Shown piece by piece: positions 34,153 to 45,791 of a DNA stretch of 64,000 nt. Position numbers and translations under genes: made by a program. This DNA is from Verpa conica. Its lineage: Eukaryota > Ascomycota > Pezizomycetes > Pezizales > Morchellaceae. The notes below the pieces were generated by a model. The model saw nothing but the letters and a program-made list of their open reading frames with translations, did not search any database and was not told the DNA's origin. Each line of letters begins with the position of its first letter. The stretch's first letter is position 1. The DNA lies in the NCBI GenBank assembly GCA_033030425.1, contig JAUFSD010000018.1, forward strand, positions 372,001 through 436,000. The letters are read 5' to 3'.

Positions 34153-35718
34153 TGTGGTGGTGGGTGTACAGTGGGAATGGCTGCGCTGCGACAAGTAAAT
34201 TGGTGGGAAATTTTCCCAAGTGAAAAAAAGTTTGTGGAACCCAAAGTTTGAGTAGGTAGGGTAACTGGGTGTGGGTGGTGCATAATCTTATCATTTGGAT
34301 GTTTATTAGTATTGATGCGAAGATAACTATTGAGATCGATACGTATTGATTCTGGGTGAAATAGATATCTCTTATCTTTAATTGCTTTCTAATGTATGGA
34401 TTCGTCAGGGGATATCACTCGTCAAGCGCTTGATGATACAACCCTTTGAATATATTAATCATAAATAACTCATGCAACCTTCTTCTTGTTTAGCCTCTAT
34501 ATATTACGTATATAAATCCATAAAGCTTAGCCAATATCTATGTATCATAGATTATTACGGTATGCTAGTAAACTCAACCCCTTGCATTAGACTCTATAAG
34601 ATACCGGGGCGTGCCACAAATCACAAAATATCACTCGAAGTTAACTCGTACTTGCGGCGAACTTATCCGTCGCGGTCGCAAATTAACTACCCCCCTACTA
34701 AATATTAATTACATACTATGCAATGACAAGCAATGACAGCCAAGGAAAACTATTATATATCCCTACATAGTATAATCTAACTATGCAAATAATTTCCCTA
34801 GATTGTCTTCTACACACGTACACCGTTTCAACATTTGGGATTTTTGTTGTCGTCGTTATCTAGTTAAGAAATAATGATATGAGGTCATACTGTTGTACGA
34901 CCTCAATTCCGCTGCAACTATAGACTTGAATTTGGCTAATCTCGTAAGAAACCTTGGTAGCTCAGTGGTAGAGCATGAGACTTCATGACTTAAGGTCGGC
35001 GTGTTCAAATCCGTCCCGAGGTATTCAACTTTTTAAGGCTTAGTAGTAGTTCCTAAAAGACCATCCCTAAGAGTCGCTTGATATAGCTCACATGTAACGT
35101 ATCCTTTCGATTTTAATTACAGGTGGGGTTCGAAATTGTAGTATCTGTTTCTTAAAATTTTATTTTGTATGATGTTATGTTTTCTTTATTCCTATGTGTC
35201 GCTAGTAGGTTTCAGATATGTGCCACTCAACTCATGAGATATTACTTGAATATTTGTTAGAATATTAAAGTAAGATATATATGCACTGAAGTTGAGAAGG
35301 TATCACTCTACGCTTGACTCATATATGTAATTGTCTAATCTCGCAAACGTTTAGACAGTCACCGTAGTAGTTTAGCGGGTAGAGCAGAGGCTCTGGCTAC
35401 CGTTATCGACTCATTTAAGTCTGTCTCGGACACGACCTTTTGCTTTTTTCTCCACTCTGCGTATTACTAAACGTACCAATTTCCCGATCTACGGTTATGT
35501 AAGCTTGTAGATTCCCCTGACTATATCCTCATCCACCTAGCAAACAAATTGAAAGAAGGCCGAACCTCAGCTACCAGCTCTCTCATAGGACTGTATATAT
35601 CCCAGTTATACCCTACTTTCATATATTTTGCAATACTAATTCATCTATAGACTGCTTTCTTAGGCCTAGCCTCTGCTACTCCTGACTCTACCGCCTACCA
35701 CTCCTGTGGCTCTGCTAT
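34153..35718. other. Intergenic region with tRNA-like sequences
   Basis: No protein gene is supported. It holds the tRNA-like sequence at 34951-35023 and a weaker one near 35360-35430 (A-box-like TAGTTTAGCGGGTAGAGC but no foldable cloverleaf). The rest is AT-rich. Confidence 0.5.
34951..35023 (+). pseudogene. Degenerate tRNA-like sequence (possibly Met-type)
   Basis: This 73-nt stretch has a perfect 7-bp acceptor stem (ACCTTGG with CCGAGGT), a perfect 4-bp D stem (GCTC/GAGC) with an AGTGGTA loop, and a TTCAAAT T-loop. The anticodon stem pairs poorly (TGAGA against ACTTA) and the T stem (GCGTG/CCGTC) is largely mismatched. The loop CTTCATG(A) reads CAT only if one extra base is allowed, otherwise TCA. 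It is more likely a tRNA pseudogene or tRNA-derived relic than a working tRNA. Confidence 0.5.
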
Positions 35719-36048
35719 TTGGTACCCCTTCACGTCTACCGCTTGTCTACTACCCGTAGTCTTACTCTTGCCCACGCGTGGCCCCACTGTGGTCCTAATA
35801 TATCCGTGCTCACCCTTGTTTTTATTAGCATACTAGGTAACTACTACTCTATCCTTGAGCTATTATGGCTATTCTTTGCTTTTTCTACGAGAGCTAGAGG
35901 ATTTAAATACTTGATGCGTGTTCCCATTTGTAGGGCCTCAGTAGGTTCCATCTCGCAATTGATAAACCCCAAACTCTTTCCTTACAACCCAAGTTATCCA
36001 CACCAAAGCATTATTCCTAATAAACTTACACTATCTAGTTTTTTTCCG

Positions 36049-36402
36049 ATGCCTCCCTCTCTCGGCAGAAGAGAGAGAAAACGAGTTCTACATACAGTAG
36101 CCACTACCATATCATCCGATACACATCTACTAAAGCTTCTTAAAACCTCCACTAAGAAAGAAGCAAGAGCAGAGCTTTTAGACAGACTCCATAATGAGGT
36201 TCCTAGATCAGCCTTGATGCCTAGTCTCTTTTCCGATATTCTCACCTATCTTTCTAGCCTCAAGCCACCCCCTGCTTCCATGGATGCTTTATGTGATGCA
36301 GCTGCCTGTTTTCAAGCGGAGAGAGATGAGCTCCGGAAGCTTCATAAAAATCGTATTTGGGAGTTGAGACGTAGTCAGTTACAGCAGAGCCCTGCTTCAT
36401 AA
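36049..36402 (+). CDS. Small hypothetical protein
   Basis: The frame is open from 35719, but only the part from the Met at 36049 (117 aa) has protein-like composition: a basic start (LGRRERKRVLHTVAT), amphipathic helices (LLKLLKTSTKKEARAELLDR; ERDELRKLHKNRIWELRRSQ) and few biased repeats. The upstream 110 codons look like translated non-coding sequence. No family is recognised and there is no splice evidence. It could be a lineage-specific gene or chance. Confidence 0.35.
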   Translation: MPPSLGRRERKRVLHTVATTISSDTHLLKLLKTSTKKEARAELLDRLHNEVPRSALMPSLFSDILTYLSSLKPPPASMDALCDAAACFQAERDELRKLHKNRIWELRRSQLQQSPAS

Positions 36403-37023
36403 TATCATTAGTAAAAGTTTGTATCTATCCTTACTCTGAGATATTTTTTTTTTTTTTTTTCAAAGTTATTTTTCAGTTTTCATTTCTTTTTTTTGTCTTG
36501 ATATAAGTACTGTTTGATAGGTTGAACCGATAATCGTAATAGCATGTAACCTTCTAAACACATAATTTGTGAGGTCTTGGTTCCTTATGCTGTTCTGGTG
36601 GAGGCATTATCATGCTATGGATCATAAACCATTATTCACCTAGTACGTACCCGTGTGATGAATTACAAAGTACCATTATGTCCCTTCCTCTAAATTACTC
36701 TACATAAACTAGTTGACCGAAGGCATCCATTTTAACCTATGTCTTGATCCTATGTACTACGCGCCTCGACTACAATTTTAGAGTAGACCTTAAAACAAGA
36801 GTTGACTGTACTGTAATAGAAACAGCTAGCCAAACTCGAGCGGTGAGTTAAATAGGGACACTAATATTTTCCTGGGGGGGCTCAATATTACGAGTGATAA
36901 TTCATGGTTTTAAAAGTAAGTCTAGGATAAATTGAGATTTTACTTTCTTTTTAGCCAAAAAAAAAAGTACATTAATATTACTTGCATTTTTATAAAAACA
37001 AAGTCAAATATATATATACATCT
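36403..37023. other. AT-rich intergenic region with poly-T tract
   Basis: It contains a 17-base T run (36444-36460) and a further T-rich stretch, but no supported gene. The right end is the 3' flank of the MFS-type gene. Confidence 0.5.
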
Positions 37024-38740
37024 TCATTCCACATCTTTCTTTCCTTCTCCAAGTAATTCTGGATTCCACCTCCCAGCTCCCCTAGGCACAAATGTACTCC
37101 CCAGCAACAAAATCGCAACAACACTGACCTGAACTCCTCCAACCCAAGCAACCGTCCTCCTTGCATCCTCATCCTTATCTACATACGCCCCCAGAACAGG
37201 CGACAACACTGCAAAAAGCAATATATAAACCGAATACAGAAACGCCATCACAGCACCTAGACTAGAGATATGTGTATCCTGTGGTTGCTGTGATAGTGTA
37301 GACTGTATATATGCCGCCAACGAGACATCACCTGCAGCCCAGCCAAATGAGATGGGTATAAACAGTGGTGCGAGGCGCCAGACATGTTTAATTGCCACCG
37401 GAGACCCAGTGCGAGAGTGCTAGGTGTGTTAGTGAGTGTAGGACGAGGTTGATGGGGATACTTACAGTTGTGGGGTCGCCAGAGAGGTAGAAGGGGATGA
37501 CCCAGACTAGGAGGAGAAGTATTGCATCGGCTCGAAGCCAGGGGATTGGTGTGGGTATAAGGTTTCCAGAGATGAATACTGAAGCGGCGCCGATGAGTTC
37601 GCCGAGGTTGGACCCGCAGATGAGGATCCGGGAGTAGGCGGGGGAATGGAGGATTTCTTCTGATATGAATGGGATGAGACAGTTCTCGAGGTAGCGGTGG
37701 GTATAGAGGGCGAGGGAGTAGCCGAGGGGGAGCCAGATGAAGGTACGGGAGGTGAAGATAATGCGGGCACCTTTAGAGATTGAGAGGAGGAAATATTTAA
37801 TGCCGTGGAGGACCTGGGTGGGGTATGATGATGAGGAGGTTGTGGGGCTAGGGTTGTGGGGGTTCTTGAGATTACTGAAAAAGTACCAGCTCAGTGCGGA
37901 GAGGGTGAAGAATACGGGTGTGGCTATAAGGCCGTAGACGCTGCCGAGATTGGAGATGAGGGCCCAGGAGAGGAAGGCCCCGAGAGTCCCGGACACTTCG
38001 TAAAGTATGTGGACGAGCGCATCCATCTTTCGGAGCTTTTCGATATCTCCACCAACGATATCGCGAGGTATGACGCGGCGGATGAGTTCAATCATACCGT
38101 ATACGATTCCGCTCGCGCACATGATGGGGAAAAGAGCATTTCCATTGAAAGTCCCAAGGTATTCAGTGAAAAGGGAGGTTTCAGTGGATATGTCTGCTTT
38201 TGGGTTCACATCGCTGGATGTTTTGGGTCGGCCATTGGTGCTAGCGTCAATGGCCATGAGGAGTACGCTGAGGATGCCGAAAATCATGGCGGCAGTCATG
38301 AGGATGTCCCGGGTGGGGAAACGGCGGATCAACGGCGCAATGAGAATGCTGCCTATGCACTGGGGGTATTAGAATTGGTGTAGGGTTATGGAAGGAGGGA
38401 GGTTACTTGGAAGAGTAGGTCGAGGCCGCGGAGAAGCCCATATTTACGGTGCTTTTCGTCCCCCCATTTTTCGAGCGCGATGGTCCTACGGGGTTCAGTC
38501 AGTGAGATTAAGGAGAGTGGGGAGAGATTTATACGTTATTGAGCCTTGGAATGTCTCGAGGCCGAGTTTGTAAAACATTATGCCAATTATCCAGATAGTC
38601 ATACTTCTCTGAGAATGGTGATTATAGGCCTCTTTTGGTTATCTTGGTTTAGAAGGACTCACCTTCTCGGCGGAAGTATAAGCTTTACTTTCCTGAATTT
38701 GTTTATACACCTCCATATCTGTGGGTATATCTGTAGGCAT
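37024..38740 (-). CDS. Major facilitator superfamily-type membrane transporter
   Basis: Exons 38663-38740, 38535-38608, 38407-38485, 37466-38359 and 37024-37419 give 506 aa in frame. A charged N-terminus is followed by about 12 hydrophobic segments. MFS-like features: FYKLGLETFQGSITTIALEK in the first exons, KYGLLRGLDLLFQCIGSILI with a following LIRRFPTRDILM (loop 2-3 type basic motif), GIVYGMIELIRRVIPRDIVG, and C-terminal helices including SLGAVMAFLYSVYILLFAVL then SPVLGAYVDKD (a second gating-loop-like motif). The substrate is unknown; similar fungal carriers are annotated only as general transporters. Introns are 46-54 nt. The small exons 1-3 are supported by phase and by the recovered motifs. 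Confidence 0.8.
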
Positions 38741-39487
38741 CTTGGGATCGTGAGACTTCTTGGGTGAGCTGTGCAATATTTCCTAAGAATATGCTGAGAA
38801 AAAGCCATTCGGGACTACATATATGTATGCTTAGTATATGATTAGGGCCTAACGTCAGAGATGATATTAGTTTAGTATGGTCCGCGATAGCCGATGGAAT
38901 TAGGCGGGGTTCTAGTGACATAAAACAAATCTCTGTTACCAAATACTAGACCCTTGTAAATAAAAAACATATAAATCCATTGGAATTCACCGCTAGAATT
39001 ATTCAGTTCTCTCTAGGGTCATAATATTATAAACTTCTACTTGAGTATATCAGATAACAATTTCGTCTCTCAACTGGTAGTAAGCCTCACTTATGTATAC
39101 CTTATCTATTCATTAAGGTCTTTATCTCCCCACACTAAAAAGATCCTCGGAGTTGCTCCTCTCGACTCCCACATCCGTTCTTCCTTTAGACTCTTGAGGT
39201 CTTTCCCCCCTAATACTCCTTACAGTGCGTGTAAGATACTTATAATTCAACAGCGTGCTTTTCACGGCAATCACTTCTCCCTACGTATATCCCGTGATTG
39301 TAAATGTGCTTAATGACCTCAACCCCTACGTCATGCATGTCGGTTGTTGCCCTGCATCGCCCCGCCATTGAGGTTCGGGTAAGGGGGCACAGCGTTACAC
39401 CACAGCCAGTGCCGAGAAAACATCCCCGTATTTATTTACCCCCTCTCATCTCGACACGCTGCAACAACAACAAACATCCGCCGAAAC
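38741..39487. other. Divergent intergenic region
   Basis: It separates the MFS-type gene (-) from the URI-like gene (+). No supported gene; the 200 bp before 39488 are pyrimidine-rich and probably promoter/5' UTR. Confidence 0.5.
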
Positions 39488-40557
39488 ATGTCAACAGAAG
39501 CTCTACGTCCACGGCTCGAAAAGCTACGAAAGATTCTACGGCACTGGCAGATATGTTCTACAGAGTACGAGACGTTGAGACGGGAGATGTCCTCTTTGTC
39601 TTTGAAAGCGAAGCGTGAGGATATGGTACGTGGCTGGAATGGTTGTCTATGAGGGATAGGAAGCTGATTCCGTAAAAGCTAGCAGTGGGGACTCAGTTCA
39701 AGGGAAAGGTGGTTGATGAGAAAGGTTAGCCCATTTGGAGCGAGTTCAAGGGGGTTCATGCTAATGGAATGTTTTTATAGAGGTCAAGAATCTTCTCGGA
39801 GATGAACTGGGAATAAAAAGAACGGTTATTCAGGTTATCACGGAGATTACCCACAGGATCGATTGTGAGTTATCTCTAAGGTCTTCATACTCATTGTACT
39901 ACTAACATGGGTAAAGATGCTCAAGAGAATGTCATAAAGATTGAAGAGCAGATCGAGCAGGGCGAAAACGAGATTGATGAAAATGAAGAGGACGAGGAAG
40001 ACGAATACGAAGCCGAGGACGATGCCAAATATAAGCCAACAGCAGAGGGCCTCGTCAGCCCTGAACTACAGGAGGAACTCGAGGAATTCCGAAAACGGAT
40101 CAAGGAACGGGGTGAGGCGGCAAGAGCCGAACAGGCAAAATGGGCAGCAGAAGAACAGTCAAAACCAAAGAAGAAAAGGAAAGGAGGAGGAGTTAGATTT
40201 GCGGACCCGGATGAAGAACCAAAACCTGAGCCCTTAAAAAGGAAAGGAGGGGTTAGATTCACGGATCCGGATGAAGAGCCAGAACCTGGGCCAAGAATTG
40301 CCCTGAACAAGAGGACTATCCCGAGTGAAGAGAGCCCCCCCGAGATAGGTGCTAAAGCCAAGCTGGAGAATCCTCCCCGGAAGCTTGGTGGCGACGATAC
40401 TGGGGAGGAAGATGAGGATGCAAAACTGCAATCTTCAATAGCCAAACAAGGGGGGCAGCCACCAAAGAGGGTTATGCTTACGACAGTCACCAGATCGATG
40501 ACACGTGAGAAACCACCGGCGGCTTCGGACGCACCGTCACCATCACTCTCGGGCTAA
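39488..40557 (+). CDS. URI/Bud27-type unconventional prefoldin
   Basis: Exons 39488-39625, 39679-39724, 39781-39864 and 39917-40557 encode 302 aa. The first about 115 residues form an alpha-type prefoldin: an N-terminal coiled coil (ALRPRLEKLRKILRHW, CSTEYETLRREMSSL), a beta hairpin region (GTQFKGKVVDEKEVKNLLGD) and a C-terminal coil (IKRTVIQVITEITHRIDYAQ). The rest is acidic and charged, with two copies of a GGVRF(A/T)DPDEEP motif and a closing TRSMTREK. URI/Bud27 proteins assist cytoplasmic assembly of RNA polymerases, translation and TOR signalling. The protein is shorter than yeast Bud27. The assignment rests on the prefoldin layout and the DEKEVKxLLG segment; another prefoldin-like protein is possible. 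Confidence 0.65.
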
Positions 40558-41187
40558 AACCTGGAAGTACCCCTACCGTATATCCTAATACGTCCGACAT
40601 AGCGTCGACAACCAAGATAGAATCAGTGACTTCGTGAGAGATTTATCGCTAAGAAGCTTCCATGATGGGAAGGAAGCTGACTTAACGCGAAGAGGTGGAG
40701 GTGGGCAGGTTCAAAGAAAACAAGTATACATAGACGGCAGCTTAGATTACGAGATACATGAAAAATTATATAATGTTTAAACCGGTACCCCTCCTATCTT
40801 TTAGACAACTCGTTATTCCTATCTCTCCTTTACCCCCTACGGATCGTCATTCTACGGATGCCTGGCGGCTTTTTTCCTACCTGACCAGGCATACCACGAC
40901 GATTCCAAGATTAAACCTAACTCGGGCCCTCTGATGTGCGTTCTATATTCCCATCGAATGCGACTATTCGTTTCGCCCGGGACATTATTTATTTTATTTT
41001 TTATATAGTGGAGAGAAAGAATTGAGATCATATCGAGTAATTGACCCTGTTCCAACTGTTTCCAGTGAAAGTGCCAATGTTCCCTTGCAGAGCTGCACCA
41101 TGTGCTACCCCATGCACGACATAATCCCCACTGCGGGGTTGAGCCTCACCCAACACCAACACTAACCCAACACCAAACAACCATAAA
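40558..41187. other. Intergenic region
   Basis: No supported gene. The final about 100 bp before the deaminase start are C/A-rich (leader-like). Confidence 0.5.
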
Positions 41188-41667
41188 ATGTCTACCCCGG
41201 CCCCCACTACCACTACCGCGGACTCTTCTCACCTCTCACATATGCGCCTCGCCCTCCTTGAGGCTCAAAAGTGCATTGCAACCCCAACAGCCTACTGTGT
41301 CGGTGCCATCCTCACCACCTCGACCGGCACCATTCTATCAACTGGGTACTCTCGCGAGCTCCCAGGAAATACCCATGCTGAGCAATGCTGTCTCGAGAAA
41401 CTAGTGGCACAAGGGGTGGAATTACCAGAAGATGCCGTACTATATACGACTATGGAGCCATGCAGTGAGAGGTTATCTGGGAATGTACCTTGTGTACAGA
41501 GGATACTCAAGGCCGGCATAAAGACAGTATACGTTGGTGCTGGTGAACCAGAGAAATTTGTGGTGAACACTGGAAGGGAACAATTGGAAAGTGGGGGCGT
41601 AAGGTTCGTGAGGGTTTTAGGGTTGGAGAAGGAGGTTCTAGAGGTTGCGGTGAGGGGACACGAGTGA
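41188..41667 (+). CDS. CMP/dCMP-type zinc deaminase (probable DRAP deaminase)
   Basis: A single exon of 159 aa with the cytidine-deaminase fold motifs: THAEQCCLEKL (H-A-E, zinc ligand and catalytic Glu) and MEPCSERLSGNVPCVQRIL (P-C-x(8)-C zinc ligands). The ELPGNTHAEQ and SERLSGNVPC wording matches fungal DRAP deaminases of riboflavin synthesis (the C-terminal domain of yeast Rib2), which deaminate the ribitylaminopyrimidine intermediate. In this organism the deaminase stands alone without a pseudouridine-synthase domain, as expected from its length. A different nucleotide substrate cannot be excluded. It is convergent with the DUF202 gene. Confidence 0.8.
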   Translation: MSTPAPTTTTADSSHLSHMRLALLEAQKCIATPTAYCVGAILTTSTGTILSTGYSRELPGNTHAEQCCLEKLVAQGVELPEDAVLYTTMEPCSERLSGNVPCVQRILKAGIKTVYVGAGEPEKFVVNTGREQLESGGVRFVRVLGLEKEVLEVAVRGHE

Positions 41668-41943
41668 GAAATTACCTTGCAGGATTTAATATATATTTAT
41701 TTAAGAAAAATATGGTGACATGAGTGGTAGTGGGGGAAAAAAAGAAAAAAAAAAGAAAAAGAAAAAAATTATGGAGCTGCGTTCCCGTTGTGCAAGACAT
41801 GGGCAAATAAGCAATAAGATATATAATGCCTTATGGGGGATTCGCTATTACGATGTCGCTTCAGGAGTGAAAGAATAAAAGGATGAGAGGAAAAAAAAGC
41901 ACGAATCCGAAATATCAACGCCATCAACCAGGACTCAATTTCA

Positions 41944-42866
41944 TTACTTCTCGACATGTGACGGTTGAACTACTAGTATTGTAACCAGGGTAGTGATTAT
42001 GAGCTTTTTGTGGGTGGTCAGTATGGTTGTTATATGCAAGCTGACAAGAGGGGAGAGGAATAAAGCATACTAATGCAACCATCGCAGTTAATAAGTATAT
42101 ACTCCCTCGACTTGCTGGGAATTTCCCTTTCAGTAGCCAGCCTTGAGATTCAAAATATCTGAATTGGCTGGTTGTTAGTGGTTGCTATGTGTGGATTAGG
42201 GTGAGGGGTGGACCTGTGGACGCCGATTAAGAGTACGGCTATTGCTGTTGCTAAAAAGGTGATTCCAAGGGGCTTTCCCATATGACGTAGTGCTGAGTAG
42301 CCCTCTGTGGATAGAAGGTTAGTATGTATAGGGGGGTATAGCAGTGGAGGACAAACGAGGAGGGTCTGAAGGTCGGACTGCGGCATTGAGACGGAACAGT
42401 TGGGATATTCCAACTCCTGGTTAACGGGAATCTGGTGTCAGCTATGAGTACATGAACGGATTATCAACCTCTTACCTATTGATGCGAAGGCAAGTGAGGT
42501 CCTTAACCATGCTAGGAAGGTTCGTTCTAAAGTGATATCAGTAACAGATTAGTAGAAACTATATCCAGAGTGGGTACCCAATGCTAAATGATCCCGCGCA
42601 GTAGAGCCCTTGTTCTCCAACTCAACAGACCTCATCCTCCAGAACCAGCCCTTCTCTACTTTCGGCTCTGGGGTTTCATGTCTAGTGCCGTTGCGCTCGG
42701 GAGAACTGCTTTTATTGACTCTCTCTGGGAAACCAGGGCGGTCTGTTGTCCCGGTACTCGCATAGTTCGGGACCTCTCTTGCCGCAATGGCCGTCGCTTC
42801 ATCAGCCGAGCTCTCATCGGCAAACCGATTCCCGGCTCGCGGACTCTGAGAACGTCGGAGAGACAT
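41944..42866 (-). CDS. DUF202-domain membrane protein (six exons)
   Basis: Exons 42578-42866, 42476-42526, 42357-42416, 42214-42304, 42071-42158 and 41944-42003 join to 212 aa. The spliced protein shows the DUF202 signature: ENKGSTARDHLALERTFLAW, then LRTSLAFASIGVGISQLFRL, followed by LRHMGKPLGITFLATAIAVL and LIGVHRYFESQ, with GKFPASRGSIYLLTAMVAL and a final hydrophobic helix. Three transmembrane helices are expected after a polar N-terminus of about 85 residues. DUF202 also occurs in vacuolar transporter chaperone proteins; stand-alone fungal members have no defined role. Intron 42305-42356 carries a perfect TACTAAC branch site. An in-frame Met ten codons upstream (42896) is an alternative start. 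Confidence 0.85.
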
Positions 42867-43798
42867 TTCTTTGTTTTTTGTTTTTTGTTTTGTCAATGTA
42901 TGGGTGCGAATAAGGAGAGGAGATCGATCACTAAGTAGAAAGACCAGGGATTATTCAGGGAACGCGTATTGAAACGAGAAAGTTATCGAGCTGGCCGTAA
43001 GAAAAATCAAAATGGCTACCGTAATGAACATTTTAACCATTCAAAACAGGGCCTGATATGCACGTGCAAGTTTGTCTATGGTGTCTGAGATGGGATCACA
43101 CAAGAATCTAGGGCGGTTGCGTGCTCAACAGCCTGAACAGTTATCAGTAGAGATGATCGACATGGGTTATGTACCCTTCCTATCTAGTCGCCTGTGCGTG
43201 CTGTCAAATGTCGTTACCCTACCAGATGGTGCAAAACCAACAGCAGCAGGAGTCCATCAGCTGATGCATAACGGGGAACTTGCTATTGTGTGTTAGAAGA
43301 AGCTTGGTGGTTGGTGTAGAGCCGTCTTGACATGTACCCCGCCTTGGCGTGCGGTCCATTCTGGGCCCCCTAGTGCATAATATTCTGTAGTCCTGGTGCC
43401 TAGTGCGTTACTGGGTGCAGCCTACATCGAAATCATATCCTATCACTCGCACACAATCAACCTCAGTGGGGTGGAGACCAATGTTACGGTTTAACCATTG
43501 GGAATTGGTAACAAAATGAATTTCTAACGAGAACTTCGGTATACATATTATAGTCGAAATAATTTAAGAGTTTTTGACCCCTTCCCAAGTCCCTTCCGAA
43601 CGCCTGCCTTTCCAATCTGAGGCCTAATAGAAAAATAGAAAATAAAAAAATAACATAGGAGAGATTAGGGTCACTGTGTATCTTTCGGTCATCTAACATT
43701 CTTAGCACTGTAGGGAGCTGCACCTGGCATCCTCATAAGAAATAAATCACACCCTATGTTAACTCGTACCCACGTTAATATCTTTTCAGAGAATCACG
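42867..43798. other. Intergenic region
   Basis: Short unsupported frames only (43072-43296 plus strand; 43484-43723 minus strand), with no motif or splice support. It includes the DUF202 promoter side and the 3' flank of the next gene. Confidence 0.45.
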
Positions 43799-45791
43799 TT
43801 AGTCTACAAGGGTTGTAGAAATATACCTTGAACGACTACGAGAGAATAGTCTTTTCCACCAGCTCTTTCGCTTCGGTACTACGTTCCGCACAACGTCCGG
43901 TACTTGGGTCTTGGCCGCCCGTGAACTTGTCATGTCAATGTATGGATTATCGGTTGGTATTGTCGGCCATGAACTATTTCCCGGGCCCACTGTAGCCTGT
44001 AATGTAGAATCAAGGTTAGCTCCCTTTCATAATCGTAACTAGAGGGGGAGGGGGGTGCTCCTACTGTCATCCGGATTTCGGGCTCCGGCTTGCTAACATC
44101 ACATAGTGTTATTTGTGTCTCTACCGGGCTAATATTGTGTTTCTGCTTCGTTATTAGTAATCCATTAACATTATAGGTCTTTCTAATTATTGACTTACAG
44201 GAGGTACTGGAGGAGGTGCGGGGGAAGGTATTGGAGGAGTTGCTGGAGGAGAGTATAAGTCTCTTATAGGCATTGGCTATATTACAGGATTTATGTTAAT
44301 TCAATTTAACGACAAAAGTGGTGATCGGGGGTAATCATACAGGGATTCCGCTCTCAGAACCCATTACACTGGTAATTGCACTGGTAAAACTTTGGTGCCT
44401 TGTTCCGGGCTGCGTTGAGAATGCTTAGTTGAGTTTCCCAGATTCAACTTGGGAGATGACTTACACGAGAAATACTCCCAGAACTCTTTGGAACAGGCTT
44501 CCGTAGAACGGGTTGATAGTTGGAATCATCCTTAGGTGTCTGTAACACTATTTAGCAATATATCCTGCTTGTAAATTATTATATGGAGGTTTGCTTACAA
44601 CGCTATAGTTTGATATAGGCTATGTTGCAAAGTCTCCTGTTAGCGTAAGCTTAAATATAGCCTGGTAATAGGTATTCATACAGTCAGAACCCCTTCATCA
44701 AGAGCCCGCTTGTCAAAGGCAAATGCGTTATACCCATCGTAAGGGCTACCAAAACTACTGACTGAATATGGCCTTTCCGACTCATGCTGAGGACTTAAGG
44801 GCATACAAGGCCTATAAGGCACATATACCTGTTTTCTCTCAACTAGCAGGGGTTCTGGACTCGGCTGTGATGCGAATGGATTTTCGGCTTGCTCAGGTTC
44901 TGTAGGCTAGATTTTTATAAGGTGGTTTTTTGAGTCAGTCGAGTTTCCATGATCCGCTTGCACCCTTCACCTGTAGAGAGTACGCTCACTAACAGAAAAT
45001 AGATCCTCCTCATAGCTTCTATCAAGACCAAGAAAAGGGGGCCTTTCGTTCGGTAGATAGTAGTCGTCTAGGAGGGCTATGTCGGGTCCAATAGGCATAT
45101 ATGCACTCTCAAGATCAGTAGGCCACGGAAGTTTTTTCTCGTAGCTTATGGGTCCTACAGGCTATACCGTGGATGCTACTAGTTAACTAAAGGGCCGGGG
45201 ATCGCGAGATATGTTGGGCACTAATACCTGGGCTCCACCTGGAGATCCGGGGGTTAAAGAGGCTATCCGTTGCCGGTGGATTATATGGCTCCCCCTCCGC
45301 CATTTTGGAGAATCTTCAAGATCTGAGTGATGATAACTTTTAGGCTTGTCACAGGGCTCAGTCAGCTAACGTTCAGCGCGTGAATTGGAGGCGTACCAGG
45401 GGATTCATACAGTAATACTTTCTTTAAAGTCCTCTTCATTTACCTGGTGCTCCTCCTCCTCCTCCTCCTCCTCCTTTTCCTCGGGATGCGCAACCCTAAA
45501 ATCTTCCGGTTGCTTTTAGAAATAAATAGACTGTCACAAAATAGCAAAGTTACGGGTGTCCTACGGGCATTTCAAGTGGCATATGCTCACCCCCAGGAAA
45601 TAGATTGTTGATCACATTGACGGGATAGTATGGCCCTGGAGGTGTATGTATCTCAATACTAGGTATATCCTCATTTCCCTATCTTACTTTTAGTAATAAT
45701 GAAGTATTAGGTATTTGTGATAACTTACAACACTGTTGAAGTAAGGGGTCACACTATGCCGGCTAGCCTTACTCCCTTTATCGAGATCCAT
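43799..45791 (-). CDS. Proline-rich orphan protein spread over 11 exons
   Basis: I assembled eleven exons: 45729-45791, 45591-45678, 45444-45502, 45228-45365, 44990-45161, 44682-44899, 44465-44539, 44341-44409, 44199-44276, 44065-44142 and 43799-43996. They sum to 1236 nt (411 aa) with every junction in frame. The protein is polar, with no signal peptide or membrane helix: a run of eight Glu in exon 3, PYYPVNVINNLFPG in exon 2, tyrosine/proline-rich repeats (MPIGPDIALLDDYYLPNERP), a PPATPPIPSPAPPPVPP polyproline segment in exon 9, and a basic tail KRKSWWKRLFSRSRSR. It looks like a disordered cytoplasmic adaptor or the tail of a longer protein: an upstream exon ending at a TTTAG acceptor near 45850 is possible. 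No family is recognised. Confidence 0.6.

Noticed and set aside
35360..35430. Second tRNA-like stretch with an A-box-like TAGTTTAGCGGGTAGAGC
   Set aside because: No acceptor stem and no T arm could be folded; only a partial resemblance.
39921..40490. Serine-rich minus-strand frame opposite the URI-like gene
   Set aside because: Antisense shadow of the Glu/Lys-rich coding region.
45450..45477. CTC trinucleotide run considered as a stand-alone microsatellite
   Set aside because: It encodes the poly-Glu run of exon 3 in the orphan gene, so it is listed there rather than as a separate repeat.
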